This document shows positions 46,266-62,490 of a stretch of 64,000 bases of DNA, piece by piece. The position numbers were made by a program, and so were the translations under genes. The notes beneath the pieces were generated by a model that made no database searches, was not told the DNA's origin, and was given only the letters and a program-made list of their open reading frames with translations. Location: the NCBI RefSeq assembly GCF_004365175.1, contig NZ_SOCE01000001.1, positions 4,657,403 through 4,721,402 of the forward strand, in the 5' to 3' direction. Numbering within the stretch: the first letter of the stretch is position 1; each line of letters opens with the position of its first letter. The stretch comes from Kribbella voronezhensis (GTDB taxonomy: Bacteria; Actinomycetota; Actinomycetes; Propionibacteriales; Kribbellaceae).

Positions 46266-47582
46266 ATGACCAAACGCGTCCTCGGCACCGCCTTCATCGG
46301 GTTGCTCTGTTTCCTGCTCTGGCTCACCTACGCCTTCTACGCGAAGGTCTTCACCGACACGGTGACGGTCGAGCTGAAGACCAGCCACATCGGCCTGCAG
46401 CTGAACCGGCACGCGGACGTGAAGCTGCGCGGCATCATCGTCGGCGAGGTGAAGAAGGTCTCCACCGACGGTGACGAGGCGACGGTCGAGCTGGCCCTCA
46501 AGCCGGACCAGGTCAGCGAGATCTCCAGCCAGGTCAGCGCGCGGATCCTGCCGAAGACGCTGTTCGGCGAGAAGTACGTCGCGCTGGTGCCGCCGCAGGG
46601 CAGCGAGGGCCGGGCGATCCGGGCCGGCGACGTGATCTCCCGGGACAAGACCGCGGTCGGCATCGAGATCGAGAAGGTGCTGAACGACGCGTTGCCGCTG
46701 CTGCAGGCGGTCGACCCGGCCGATCTGAACGCGACGCTGAACACGCTGGCGACCGCGCTCGAGGGCCGGGGCACCGAGATCGCCAAGACGCTCACCCAGC
46801 TCGACGGGTACCTGAAGAAGCTGAACCCGAACGTGCCGAACCTGATCGCCGCGCTGACCAAGCTCACCCAGGTCTCGCAGATCTACGGCGACGTGACGCC
46901 GGACCTGGTCCGGGCCCTGCGCAACCTGACCATCACCGGCAACACCGTGGTGGAGAAGGAGCAGCAGTTGCAGAAGTTCTTCACCGACGTCCAGGCGCTG
47001 TCGACCACCGGCGACGGGTTCCTCAGGGAGAACGAGGACCGGGTGATCCGCCTCGGCGAGGTGAGCCGGCCGGTGCTGGACCTGCTGGAGCGATACTCAC
47101 CGGAGTTCCCGTGTTTCCTCAAGGTGATGACCGACACCGCGCCGGTGCTGAACGACACGTTCCGCGACGGGGCGCTGCACATCAATCTGGAGCTGATCAC
47201 CAACCAGCCCACGCCTTACCAGCCGAACGAGCTGCCGGCGTACAAGGATCACCGTGGGCCGACCTGCGTCGGCAAGAACTACAGCCACCCGGGATCGAAG
47301 CCCGGTCCCTACACGCAGGAGAACCCGGCGCCGTACATCACCGGTGACGACGGCGTGATCGGCGACCACAACAAGACCACCCGCTTCCCGCTGAACCTGA
47401 CGCTGAACCGGGCGGCACCCGGCTTCGCGATGGACACCGGCGGCGCCGGTACGCCGGCCGAGCAGAAGGTGATCGACTCCTTCGCCGGCCCGGTGCTCGG
47501 GATGCCGGCCGACGACGTACCGGATCTGACCACCCTGATGATCGGCCCCCTCGTCCGTGGCGGGCAGGTGAACCTCAAATGA
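46266..47582 (+). CDS. mceA: Mce family protein MceA
   Basis: A 438-residue Mce protein. An N-terminal membrane anchor (about 5-27) precedes the MlaD/MCE domain ('SHIGLQLNRHADVKLRGIIV', 'GEVKKVSTDGDEATVEL', about 35-115), then a long helical region (about 145-275) and a Pro/Gly-rich tail. 'PKTLFGEKYVALVPP' is the usual MceA signature. The subunit would join five others to make a hexameric periplasmic tunnel for lipid passage. It overlaps mceB by 4 bp. Confidence 0.93.
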   Translation: MTKRVLGTAFIGLLCFLLWLTYAFYAKVFTDTVTVELKTSHIGLQLNRHADVKLRGIIVGEVKKVSTDGDEATVELALKPDQVSEISSQVSARILPKTLFGEKYVALVPPQGSEGRAIRAGDVISRDKTAVGIEIEKVLNDALPLLQAVDPADLNATLNTLATALEGRGTEIAKTLTQLDGYLKKLNPNVPNLIAALTKLTQVSQIYGDVTPDLVRALRNLTITGNTVVEKEQQLQKFFTDVQALSTTGDGFLRENEDRVIRLGEVSRPVLDLLERYSPEFPCFLKVMTDTAPVLNDTFRDGALHINLELITNQPTPYQPNELPAYKDHRGPTCVGKNYSHPGSKPGPYTQENPAPYITGDDGVIGDHNKTTRFPLNLTLNRAAPGFAMDTGGAGTPAEQKVIDSFAGPVLGMPADDVPDLTTLMIGPLVRGGQVNLK

Positions 47583-48610
47583 AGCTGTTCGACAAGAAGA
47601 CGTCGTTGGACACCGTGCGGCTGGGGATCTTCGTGGTCGTCACGACGATCGCGACCGCCCTGCTGGCGGTCACCATCGGCAACATCAGCTTCAACGCGAC
47701 CACGAAGTACCGGGCCGTGTTCACGGATGTGGTCGGGCTGAACAAGGGTGACGACATCCGGATCGCCGGGGTCCGGGTCGGCCAGGTCGACAAGATCGCC
47801 ATCTACCAGGACAAGTACGCGATGGTGACCTTCAGCGTCGACTCCGACCAGTCGGTCGACACCACCACCCGGGCGACGCTGCGCTACCGCAACCTGGTCG
47901 GCAACCGCTACATCGCACTCACCGAGGGCGTCGGCGGCGGCACCCGGATGAAGAAGAACGGGATCATCGACAAGGACCGGACCGCGCCGGCGCTGGACCT
48001 GTCGGTGCTGTTCAACGGGTTCAAGCCGCTGTTCACCGCGCTCACCCCCGCCGACGTGAACCAGTTCGCCTTCGAGGTGATCAAGGTGCTGCAGGGCGAG
48101 GGCGGCACGATCGAGAGCCTGCTCGCCCGGACCGCGTCGCTGACCAGCACGCTGGCCGACTCCGACCAGGTGATCGGCGACCTGATCACCAACCTGACCT
48201 CGACCCTTCAGATCGTCTCGCAGCGCCAGCAGAACTTCTCCCAATTGCTGGTCAACCTGCAGCAGTTCATCACCGGCCTGAGCCAGGACATCAATCCGAT
48301 CCTCGGCTCGCTCGGCTCGATCAACTCGCTGAACACCAAGACGGCCGGCCTGCTGCAGCAGACCCGGGTGCCGCTGAAGGCGGACCTGGACCGGCTCCGG
48401 ACGGTGTCGACGACGCTGGACGACACCCAGGCGATCTGGGTGAAGACGCTGCAGTTCATGCCCGAGAAGCTGCAGACGATGACGCGGACCGCGCAGTACG
48501 GATCCTGGTTCAACTTCTTCCTCTGCGGCTTCGACGGCAACGTGACGCTGCCGCTCGGCACCCGGATCCCGGTGAGCTACGACAACAACTCGGCGAGGTG
48601 TGCCAAGTGA
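47579..48610 (+). CDS. mceB: Mce family protein MceB
   Basis: A 343-residue Mce protein: anchor at about 16-38, MCE domain from about 40 ('YRAVFTDVVGLNKGDDIRIA', 'GVRVGQVDKI'), then 'YRNLVGNRYIALTEG' and a helical stalk. The C-terminal 'FNFFLCGFDGNVTLP' with a Cys is typical of MceB. Overlaps on both sides are 4 bp (ATGA and GTGA). Confidence 0.93.
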   Translation: MKLFDKKTSLDTVRLGIFVVVTTIATALLAVTIGNISFNATTKYRAVFTDVVGLNKGDDIRIAGVRVGQVDKIAIYQDKYAMVTFSVDSDQSVDTTTRATLRYRNLVGNRYIALTEGVGGGTRMKKNGIIDKDRTAPALDLSVLFNGFKPLFTALTPADVNQFAFEVIKVLQGEGGTIESLLARTASLTSTLADSDQVIGDLITNLTSTLQIVSQRQQNFSQLLVNLQQFITGLSQDINPILGSLGSINSLNTKTAGLLQQTRVPLKADLDRLRTVSTTLDDTQAIWVKTLQFMPEKLQTMTRTAQYGSWFNFFLCGFDGNVTLPLGTRIPVSYDNNSARCAK

Positions 48611-49617
48611 AGCCGTTCAGGGAACAGAACCAGGTCACGATCGGCGTGGTCGGGCTGACGATCATCGGGCTGATCATGCTGGCCGCCTTCAAGGCCCAGG
48701 ACCTGCCGCTGATCGGCGGCGGCACCAAGTACTCCGCGCAGTTCTCCGAGGCCGGCGGGCTGAAGCCGAACGACGAGATCCGGGTCGCCGGCGTCCGGGT
48801 CGGCCAGGTCCGCAAGGTGGAACTGGAAGGCACCCACGTCCGGGTCGACTTCGTGGTGGACAAGGGCGTCAAGCTCGGCGACCGGACCGGTGCCGAGATG
48901 AAGATCAAGACCCTGCTCGGCCAGAAGTACCTCAAGCTGAACCCGGCGGGCGACGGCCAGCTCAAGGAGGGCACCGAGATCCCGCTGGACCGGACCATCT
49001 CGGCGTACGACGTGGTCGACGCGTTCACCGACCTCGCCAACACGACCGAGCGGATCGACACGGCCCAGCTGGCCAAGGCGCTCGACACCTTGTCCGCGAC
49101 CTTCAAGAACACCCCCGAGGAGGTCCGTGCCTCGCTGGACGGGCTGTCCCGGTTGTCCCGCAACGTCGCCAAGCGCGACGAGGATCTGAAGAAGCTGCTG
49201 CAGCACTCCGACGTCGTCACGAAGATCCTTGCCGATCGCAACCAGCAGCTGATCAAGCTGCTGAAGGACGGCAACACGGTGTTCCAGGCGGTCCAGGCGC
49301 GGCGGGCGCTGATCCACGAGTTGCTGGTCTCGACGCAGAAGCTGGCCGCTCAGGTCAGCGCGCTGGTCCGGGAGAACCGCAAGGATCTGACCCCGACGCT
49401 GCAGAAGGTCAACGCCGTCCTGGCGATCCTGCTGAAGAACCAGAACGCTCTGGACGCCAGCATCCGGGGCCTCGCGCCGTACGCCCGGGTGTTCACGAAC
49501 ACGCTCGGCACCGGGCCGTGGTTCGACACCTACGTGCAGAACCTGGTGCCGGTGCCCGAGATCCCGCTGCCGAAGGTGCCGATCCCCGGCCTGCCGATCC
49601 TGGGAGGTGGCCGATGA
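48607..49617 (+). CDS. mceC: Mce family protein MceC
   Basis: A 336-residue Mce protein. 'EQNQVTIGVVGLTIIGLIML' is the anchor, and 'SEAGGLKPNDEIRVAGVRVG' and 'MKIKTLLGQKYLKLNP' mark the MCE domain; a long helical stalk and a Pro-rich end (PLPKVPIPGLPILGG) follow. GTG start overlaps the mceB stop. Confidence 0.93.
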   Translation: MKPFREQNQVTIGVVGLTIIGLIMLAAFKAQDLPLIGGGTKYSAQFSEAGGLKPNDEIRVAGVRVGQVRKVELEGTHVRVDFVVDKGVKLGDRTGAEMKIKTLLGQKYLKLNPAGDGQLKEGTEIPLDRTISAYDVVDAFTDLANTTERIDTAQLAKALDTLSATFKNTPEEVRASLDGLSRLSRNVAKRDEDLKKLLQHSDVVTKILADRNQQLIKLLKDGNTVFQAVQARRALIHELLVSTQKLAAQVSALVRENRKDLTPTLQKVNAVLAILLKNQNALDASIRGLAPYARVFTNTLGTGPWFDTYVQNLVPVPEIPLPKVPIPGLPILGGGR

Positions 49618-50804
49618 CGAAGGTGGCCGGCTTCTCCCGGCTGATCGCGATCGGTGTGGTGCTGGTGGTGATCGCCGTCAGCGCGATCGCGCTCTGGCCG
49701 CATCCGAAGCGAGTCAGCGCGACGGCGTACTTCCCGCGCGCGGTCAGCGTCTATCCGGGCTCGGACGTCCGGATCCTCGGCATCAAGGTCGGCGAGGTCG
49801 AGAGCGTCACGCCGGCCGGTCGCTCGGTCCGGGTGAAGTTCTGGTGGGAGGTCAAGCACAAGGTCCCCGCCGACGCGAAGGCCGTGATCGCCTCACCGTC
49901 GATCGTTGCCGACCGCTACATCCAGCTCACCCCGGCGTACTCCAAGGGCGCGGTGATGGCCGATGGCGCGCAGATCCCGCAGGAGCGCACCGCCGTACCG
50001 CTGGAGCTCGACCAGATCTACCAGAGCCTGAACGACCTGTCCGTCGCGCTCGGCCCGAAGGGTGCGAACGACCAGGGCGCGCTGTCACGCCTGCTCGATG
50101 TCTCCGCGGCGAACCTGAACGGCCAGGGCGCCAAGCTGAACCAGACCATCACCGATGTCTCGACGCTGACCCAGACCCTGGCCGGGAACTCCAAGAGCCT
50201 GTTCAGCACGGTCCGGCAGTTGCAGACCTTCGTCTCCGCGCTGGCCGCGAACGACACCCTGGTGAAGCAGTTCAACACCAACTTCGCCGCCACCTCGACC
50301 ACGCTGGCGGGGGAGCGCAAGGATCTCGGCGCCGCGCTGTCCACGCTGGCGACGGCGCTCGGCGAGGTCGCGTCGTTCGTGAAGGACAACCGGGCGTTGC
50401 TCAAGACCACGATCTCCGGTGCCACCGACATCTCCCAGATCCTGGTTAAGGAGAAGGCGGCGCTGGCCGAGATCATGGACACCGCGCCACTCGGCCTGGG
50501 CAACCTGGCCCGGGTCTACAACCCCCAGTTCGGCACCCTGGACCAGCGGATCAACCTGGCCCAGCTGGACGATCCCGCCTCCTTCATCTGCTCGATCCTG
50601 CTCCAGGCGAACCAGCCGCTGTCGACCTGTTCGGCCCTGAAGGGGATCATCGACCTGCTGCCGAAGCTGCCACTGCTCGGCTCGATCACCGGCTCCGGCG
50701 GCCCGGCCGGTACGCCGTGGGCGCCGCCGCCACCGAAGAAGCTGCCGAGCCCGGACAACGTCGACGAGACCCTCGGCGGCCTGGTCCCGGGAGGCTCGCG
50801 ATGA
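49614..50804 (+). CDS. mceD: Mce family protein MceD
   Basis: A 396-residue Mce protein. The anchor is at about 8-28; the MCE domain contains 'YPGSDVRILGIKVGEVESVT' and 'IVADRYIQLTP'. 'NLARVYNPQFGTLDQRINL' and a C-terminal Cys pair precede a Pro-rich tail (PPPPKKLPSPD) as in mycobacterial MceD. Overlaps are ATGA at both ends. Confidence 0.93.
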   Translation: MTKVAGFSRLIAIGVVLVVIAVSAIALWPHPKRVSATAYFPRAVSVYPGSDVRILGIKVGEVESVTPAGRSVRVKFWWEVKHKVPADAKAVIASPSIVADRYIQLTPAYSKGAVMADGAQIPQERTAVPLELDQIYQSLNDLSVALGPKGANDQGALSRLLDVSAANLNGQGAKLNQTITDVSTLTQTLAGNSKSLFSTVRQLQTFVSALAANDTLVKQFNTNFAATSTTLAGERKDLGAALSTLATALGEVASFVKDNRALLKTTISGATDISQILVKEKAALAEIMDTAPLGLGNLARVYNPQFGTLDQRINLAQLDDPASFICSILLQANQPLSTCSALKGIIDLLPKLPLLGSITGSGGPAGTPWAPPPPKKLPSPDNVDETLGGLVPGGSR

Positions 50805-52036
50805 GGCGCCGTACTGCGGTAGTGGCGGGTGTGGTCGCGATGGCGACCCTGCTGACCGGCTGCGACTTCAGCGTCTACTCGCTGCCGTTGCCGGGTGGCG
50901 CCAAGATCAAGGGCCCGTCGTACACGGTCACGGTCGAGTTCGCCGACGTCCTGGACCTGGTGCCCAAGTCGTCGGTGAAGGTCGACGACGTCACCGTCGG
51001 CACCGTGCAGAAGGTCTGGCTCGAGGGCTATGTCGCCAAGGTCAAGATCAAGCTGCCGAAGAGCCTGGACCTGCCGGACAACACGCACGCGACGATCCGG
51101 CAGACCAGCCTGCTCGGCGAGAAGTTCGTCTCGCTGGCTCCGCCCACCGGGGACGAGAAGCCGCGCGGCAAGCTGGACAACGGTGAGCTGATCCCGCTGT
51201 CGCGGACCACCAGCAACGTCGAGGTCGAGGAAGTACTGTCCGCGCTCTCGCTGCTGCTGAACGGCGGTGGCGTCGCGCAACTGCAGATCATCACCCAGGA
51301 GCTGAACAAGGCGCTGACCGGCAACGAGCCGGCCATCAAGAGCGTGCTCACCCAGCTGAACACCTTCGTCGGCACGCTCGACCAGAACAAGCAGAAGATC
51401 GTCACCGCGATCACCGCAGTCGACGCGCTGGCCAAGAAGCTGAACGCGCAGAAGACGACGCTGGCGACCGCGATCGACTCGCTGCCGAAGTCGATCGCCA
51501 CCTTGGACAAGCAACGCGCCGCCCTGGTCAAAACCCTGCAGGCGTTGAGCAAGCTGGGCAGCACCGCGACCCGGGTGATCACGGCCTCACAGAAGGATCT
51601 GGTCGCCAACCTGCAGTCCCTCTACCCGGTGCTGACCAAGCTGGCCGAGGCGGGGCAGAACCTGCCCAAGTCGCTCGAGCTGCTGCTCACCTATCCGTTC
51701 CCGGACGGGGCCGCGAAGGCGGTCAAGGGCGACTTCACCAACCTGGACATCACCCTCGACGTGAACACCCAGAAGGCGCTCAAGGGCCTGCTCGGACTCG
51801 GTCTGCCCACCACGGGGATCACGCTGCCGACGGTCGGGCTCAGCCTGCCGGTGCACAACTCGCCGCAGTTCCCGACGGGCAAGGGCACGGCCGGCCTGCC
51901 CCCGCTGCCGTTGCCGACCGGGACGGCGACCAGCTGCATCACGCTGCTCGGCCTGCCCGTCTGTACGCCGACGCTGAATCGGCCGGCCTTCGATCCTGAG
52001 CTGGCCAAGGTCCTGATGCCGGGGGTGGCCAAGTGA
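50801..52036 (+). CDS. mceE: Mce family lipoprotein MceE
   Basis: A 411-residue Mce protein with a lipoprotein signal peptide: 'VAMATLLTGC' puts the lipidated Cys at 21. MceE subunits (LprK-like in M. tuberculosis) are the only lipoproteins of the set. The MCE domain ('FADVLDLVPKSSVKVDDVTV', 'QTSLLGEKFVSLAPP') is followed by the helical stalk and a Pro/Gly-rich tail with two Cys residues. It overlaps mceF by 4 bp. Confidence 0.94.
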   Translation: MRRRTAVVAGVVAMATLLTGCDFSVYSLPLPGGAKIKGPSYTVTVEFADVLDLVPKSSVKVDDVTVGTVQKVWLEGYVAKVKIKLPKSLDLPDNTHATIRQTSLLGEKFVSLAPPTGDEKPRGKLDNGELIPLSRTTSNVEVEEVLSALSLLLNGGGVAQLQIITQELNKALTGNEPAIKSVLTQLNTFVGTLDQNKQKIVTAITAVDALAKKLNAQKTTLATAIDSLPKSIATLDKQRAALVKTLQALSKLGSTATRVITASQKDLVANLQSLYPVLTKLAEAGQNLPKSLELLLTYPFPDGAAKAVKGDFTNLDITLDVNTQKALKGLLGLGLPTTGITLPTVGLSLPVHNSPQFPTGKGTAGLPPLPLPTGTATSCITLLGLPVCTPTLNRPAFDPELAKVLMPGVAK

Positions 52037-53322
52037 TCACCAGAGGTGTCCGGATCCAGCTGATGGTGTTCCTGCTGATCACCGTCGTCGGTGTCGCCTT
52101 CGTCGGCGCGAAGTACGCGCAGGTCGACCGGCTGTTCTTCGACGACAGCTACACGGTCAGCGCCAGCTTCGCCGAGTCGGGCGGCATCTTCACCGGCGCC
52201 GAGGTGACGTACCGCGGCCAGCCGGTCGGCCGGGTCGGCCGGCTGAAGCTGCTGTCGGACGGCGTCGAGGTCGACCTCGACATCGACAAGAAGACGAAGA
52301 TCCCGAACGACCTGCTCGCCGTGGTGGCGAACCGGTCCGCGATCGGCGAGCAGTACGTCGATCTGCAGCCGCGTCGCGAGGGTTCGCCGTACCTGAAGGA
52401 CCACTCGAAGATCGCCCGCGCCGACACTGCGCTGCCGATCGACACCACCGAGCTGCTGCTGAACCTCGACCAACTGGTGAACTCGGTCGACAAGAACAGC
52501 CTCAAGACCACGGTCAAGGAGCTCGGCGACGCGCTGCGCGGCAAGGGCAGCGACCTGCAGAAGATCATCGACAGCTCCGGGCTGCTGATCAACGACGCCG
52601 ACGCGAACATCCTGCAGACGATCAAGCTGATCAACGACGGCAACACCGTGCTCGCCACCCAGGTGGCCAGCGGTGACGCGATCAAGACCTGGGCGAAGAA
52701 CCTGGCCCTGCTCTCCGACACGCTGGTCAGCTCGGACGCCAACCTGCGCAAGGTGATCGATCAGGGCTCGGGTGCCTCCGAGCAGCTCACCGCGCTCATC
52801 TCGGAGAACCGCGGCGACATCGCCGTACTGCTCGGGAACCTGCTGACCACGAGCGAGATGACCGCCGTCCGGCTTGACGCGGTGGAGCAGTTGCTGGTGG
52901 TCTACCCGGCCGTGGCGATGGGCGGCTACGTGGTACCGGCCAAGGACGAGGGGACCGGGCACTACGACGCCCACTTCGGGCTGGTGCTCGGTTTCAGCCC
53001 GCCCGCCTGCCGGGCCGGCTACGGCGGCACCGACTGGCGGGTTCCGCAAGACACCACCAGCAAGGCCGCGAACACCAAGGCCGGCTGTACGGCGTCGCCG
53101 GGCTCCGGCATCAACGTCCGCGGCTCGCAGAACAAGCCGTCGCCGTCGTCGCGCAACCTCAACCGCACCGGCTACGGGGTCGGCTACGATCCGGCGACCG
53201 GTGCCGCGGGCGGGACCGCAGGGATGCCGGATCTGGTCCTCGGCTCCACCGGCGGTCAGGCGGACCTGCTCGGCGCCGACTCCTGGAAGGCTCTTATCCT
53301 CGGTCCGGTGAGTGGAAAGTGA
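52033..53322 (+). CDS. mceF: Mce family protein MceF
   Basis: A 429-residue Mce protein, last of the six. Anchor at about 7-27, then 'FAESGGIFTGAEVTYRGQPV' and 'NRSAIGEQYVDLQP' in the MCE domain. 'RLDAVEQLLVVYPAVAMGGY' and the long C-terminal region with 'CRAGYGGTDWR' are typical of MceF. It overlaps the Mce-associated gene by 4 bp. Confidence 0.93.
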   Translation: MITRGVRIQLMVFLLITVVGVAFVGAKYAQVDRLFFDDSYTVSASFAESGGIFTGAEVTYRGQPVGRVGRLKLLSDGVEVDLDIDKKTKIPNDLLAVVANRSAIGEQYVDLQPRREGSPYLKDHSKIARADTALPIDTTELLLNLDQLVNSVDKNSLKTTVKELGDALRGKGSDLQKIIDSSGLLINDADANILQTIKLINDGNTVLATQVASGDAIKTWAKNLALLSDTLVSSDANLRKVIDQGSGASEQLTALISENRGDIAVLLGNLLTTSEMTAVRLDAVEQLLVVYPAVAMGGYVVPAKDEGTGHYDAHFGLVLGFSPPACRAGYGGTDWRVPQDTTSKAANTKAGCTASPGSGINVRGSQNKPSPSSRNLNRTGYGVGYDPATGAAGGTAGMPDLVLGSTGGQADLLGADSWKALILGPVSGK

Positions 53323-53819
53323 CTTCTCGTACTTCCCGGCGCGGTCCGGTGATTCTGGCCTGGGCGCTCAGCGTGCTGCTCGTGGTCGCGCTCGGCGCGG
53401 CCGTTCTGTCCGGCGTGGCGCTCAGCCGTCAGCACAGCCGGGACAGTGAGCGGACCAGCGCGATGCAGGCCGCGCGGCAGTTGACGCTCGACTTCACGAC
53501 GTACAAGTACAGCTCCTGGGACGCCGACGCGCAGCGGGTGCTGGACGGCTCGACCGGGCAGTTCAAGGAGGAGTTCGCGGCCGGCGCGAACCAGGTGAAG
53601 ACCGAGGTGGTGACGAACCAGGCCACCTCGACCGGCGAAGTGGTGGAGGCCGCGGTGGTGTCGAACGACAAGGACTCGGCCCAGGTGCTGGTGATCGCGA
53701 ACGCGGTCGTCACCAACACGGCCGCCAAGGACGGCGTCCAGCGGCGCTACCGGATCAAGCTCGACATGGTCCGGGAGAAGAACCGCTGGCTGACCGCCGA
53801 CTTCCAGGTCGTGGGCTGA
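53319..53819 (+). CDS. Mce-associated membrane protein 1
   Basis: A 166-residue single-span protein: short basic N-terminus, membrane helix at about 11-35, then an NTF2-like extracytoplasmic domain ('AARQLTLDFTTYKYSSWDAD', 'YRIKLDMVREKNRWLTADFQ'). This matches Mce-associated (Mas/Mam) proteins that stabilise Mce complexes. Starts with GTG, overlaps mceF by 4 bp and shares one base with the next gene. Confidence 0.88.
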   Translation: MTSRTSRRGPVILAWALSVLLVVALGAAVLSGVALSRQHSRDSERTSAMQAARQLTLDFTTYKYSSWDADAQRVLDGSTGQFKEEFAAGANQVKTEVVTNQATSTGEVVEAAVVSNDKDSAQVLVIANAVVTNTAAKDGVQRRYRIKLDMVREKNRWLTADFQVVG

Positions 53820-54565
53820 TGCCGGACCGCTCGAGGAACCGCCCGCGGATCGCCGGCCAACGCCGTACCGGCGAGCCCCGCACCGGCGAGCCCCGTACTG
53901 CGGGCGCCACGCAGCTTCCGGTGGCCGACGACGCCGCGCCGGAGGCGCCGGAAGAGACCGTTTCCGACGTGGTAAGCGACACGATTGAAACGCCTGAAAG
54001 CGGGGTAGTCGCCGACTCCGACAGCGAACCGGTAACTACTGTCAGTGAGATCGAGGCCGCCGAAGAGCCTGCCGCGGCGAAGCGGCCGCTCGGTGCGGTG
54101 CTGTCCGCGCTGCTCGCCGTGGTGATCGTGCTGGTGCTCGCCGTGGCCGGGATCGTCGGGGTGAAGGCGCTCAAGGCCAAGCAGGCCGAGGACGCGCGCG
54201 GCCAGGCCGCGGCGGCCGGCCGGAAGGCCGCCGAGGTCGCCCTGAGCTACGACTACCGCTCGTTGGACAAGAGTTTCGCGGCGGCCCGGGCGACGATGAC
54301 CCCCGATTTCGCGACCAAGTTCGACGCGACCGCGAAGGTGGCCGGCGAGCTGGCGACCAAGACCAAGGCGACCGTGCGGGCCGAGGTCCGCGAGGTCGGC
54401 GTACGGGACGGCAACGCCGACCGGGTGACGCTGGTGATCTTCGTGAACCAGACGACCACCAGCACGATCACGCAGGGTAAGCCCCGGGTCGACCTCAACC
54501 GGACCCGTTTCACGATGGTCCGAAACGGCGGCCAATGGCTGGTCCAGGAGATCGCCGGACTGTAG
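53819..54565 (+). CDS. Mce-associated membrane protein 2
   Basis: A 248-residue second Mas-like protein. A disordered, acidic N-terminal region (1-85, with three near-identical RTGEPRT-type repeats at 16-27) precedes one membrane helix at about 90-113 and a C-terminal NTF2-like domain ('DYRSLDKSFAAARATMTPDF', 'FTMVRNGGQWLVQEI'). It closes the mce operon 263 bp before rpoB. Confidence 0.87.
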   Translation: MPDRSRNRPRIAGQRRTGEPRTGEPRTAGATQLPVADDAAPEAPEETVSDVVSDTIETPESGVVADSDSEPVTTVSEIEAAEEPAAAKRPLGAVLSALLAVVIVLVLAVAGIVGVKALKAKQAEDARGQAAAAGRKAAEVALSYDYRSLDKSFAAARATMTPDFATKFDATAKVAGELATKTKATVRAEVREVGVRDGNADRVTLVIFVNQTTTSTITQGKPRVDLNRTRFTMVRNGGQWLVQEIAGL

Positions 54566-54641
54566 TCTCTTGCTGACTCCGGACAGGTCGTGCCGGGCGG
54601 CTCGCGGATGGATCTATCCGCTGGAGAACCCGGGTCGATCC

Positions 54642-54712
54642 TTGACGGAGTGGGTGGTCCGAAGGCATAGTATCGGACCCCATTGGACAGGCTTGCCCTG
54701 ATCGGGTAGCCT
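54642..54712 (+). promoter_or_regulatory. Promoters of rpoB-rpoC
   Basis: TTGGAC (54683-54688) and TAGCCT (54707-54712) are separated by 18 bases and form a good housekeeping promoter about 115 bases ahead of rpoB. A second, weaker candidate upstream uses TTGACG (54642-54647) with CATAGT (54666-54671). Confidence 0.6.
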
Positions 54713-54827
54713 ATTGCTTTGCGCTGCCTTTAACCCCACCCTGGCTCGGGTCAAAACTTGACTAGGGCGGTTCGGCGTGCGCTCCCAGCACCGAAGTGAT
54801 TTCTGCGAGCCCGTGGAAGGACGCCCC

Positions 54828-58310
<3,483 letters not shown>

Positions 58311-58378
58311 GCGGGTTGCCGCTTGAGATCAACAACCAACTCACTCAGACCATCTTTACTAGTGGGAGATAACACATC

Positions 58379-62239
<3,861 letters not shown>

Positions 62240-62261
62240 GTCAGTCAGTACGCAGTACGCC

Positions 62262-62297
62262 CGAGGGCGGCACTCCCACCAGGGGGTGCCGCCCTCG
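62262..62297 (+). terminator. GC-rich terminator after rpoC
   Basis: CGAGGGCGGCACTCCC (62262-62277) pairs with GGGGTGCCGCCCTCG (62283-62297) around a 5-base loop. It lies 22 bases after the stop; no U-tract follows, as is common for actinobacterial terminators. Confidence 0.85.
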
Positions 62298-62490
62298 CGG
62301 CGTTGCGGCCACCCCCGCCGACGTACCGAAGTACGGTGAAGTTGCCTAGAGCAATTAATGGTTCGGTGGTGGATCGCTCGGTCCAGCAGGGGTTCTGAAG
62401 CCGGCGGCCGTGGTGACATGCCGAGGGTGGTCGGGCGGCTGCAGAGTGTCGCGAGGGGTCGGCGTGGAAGTGTCGGCGGGATGCGCGAAG

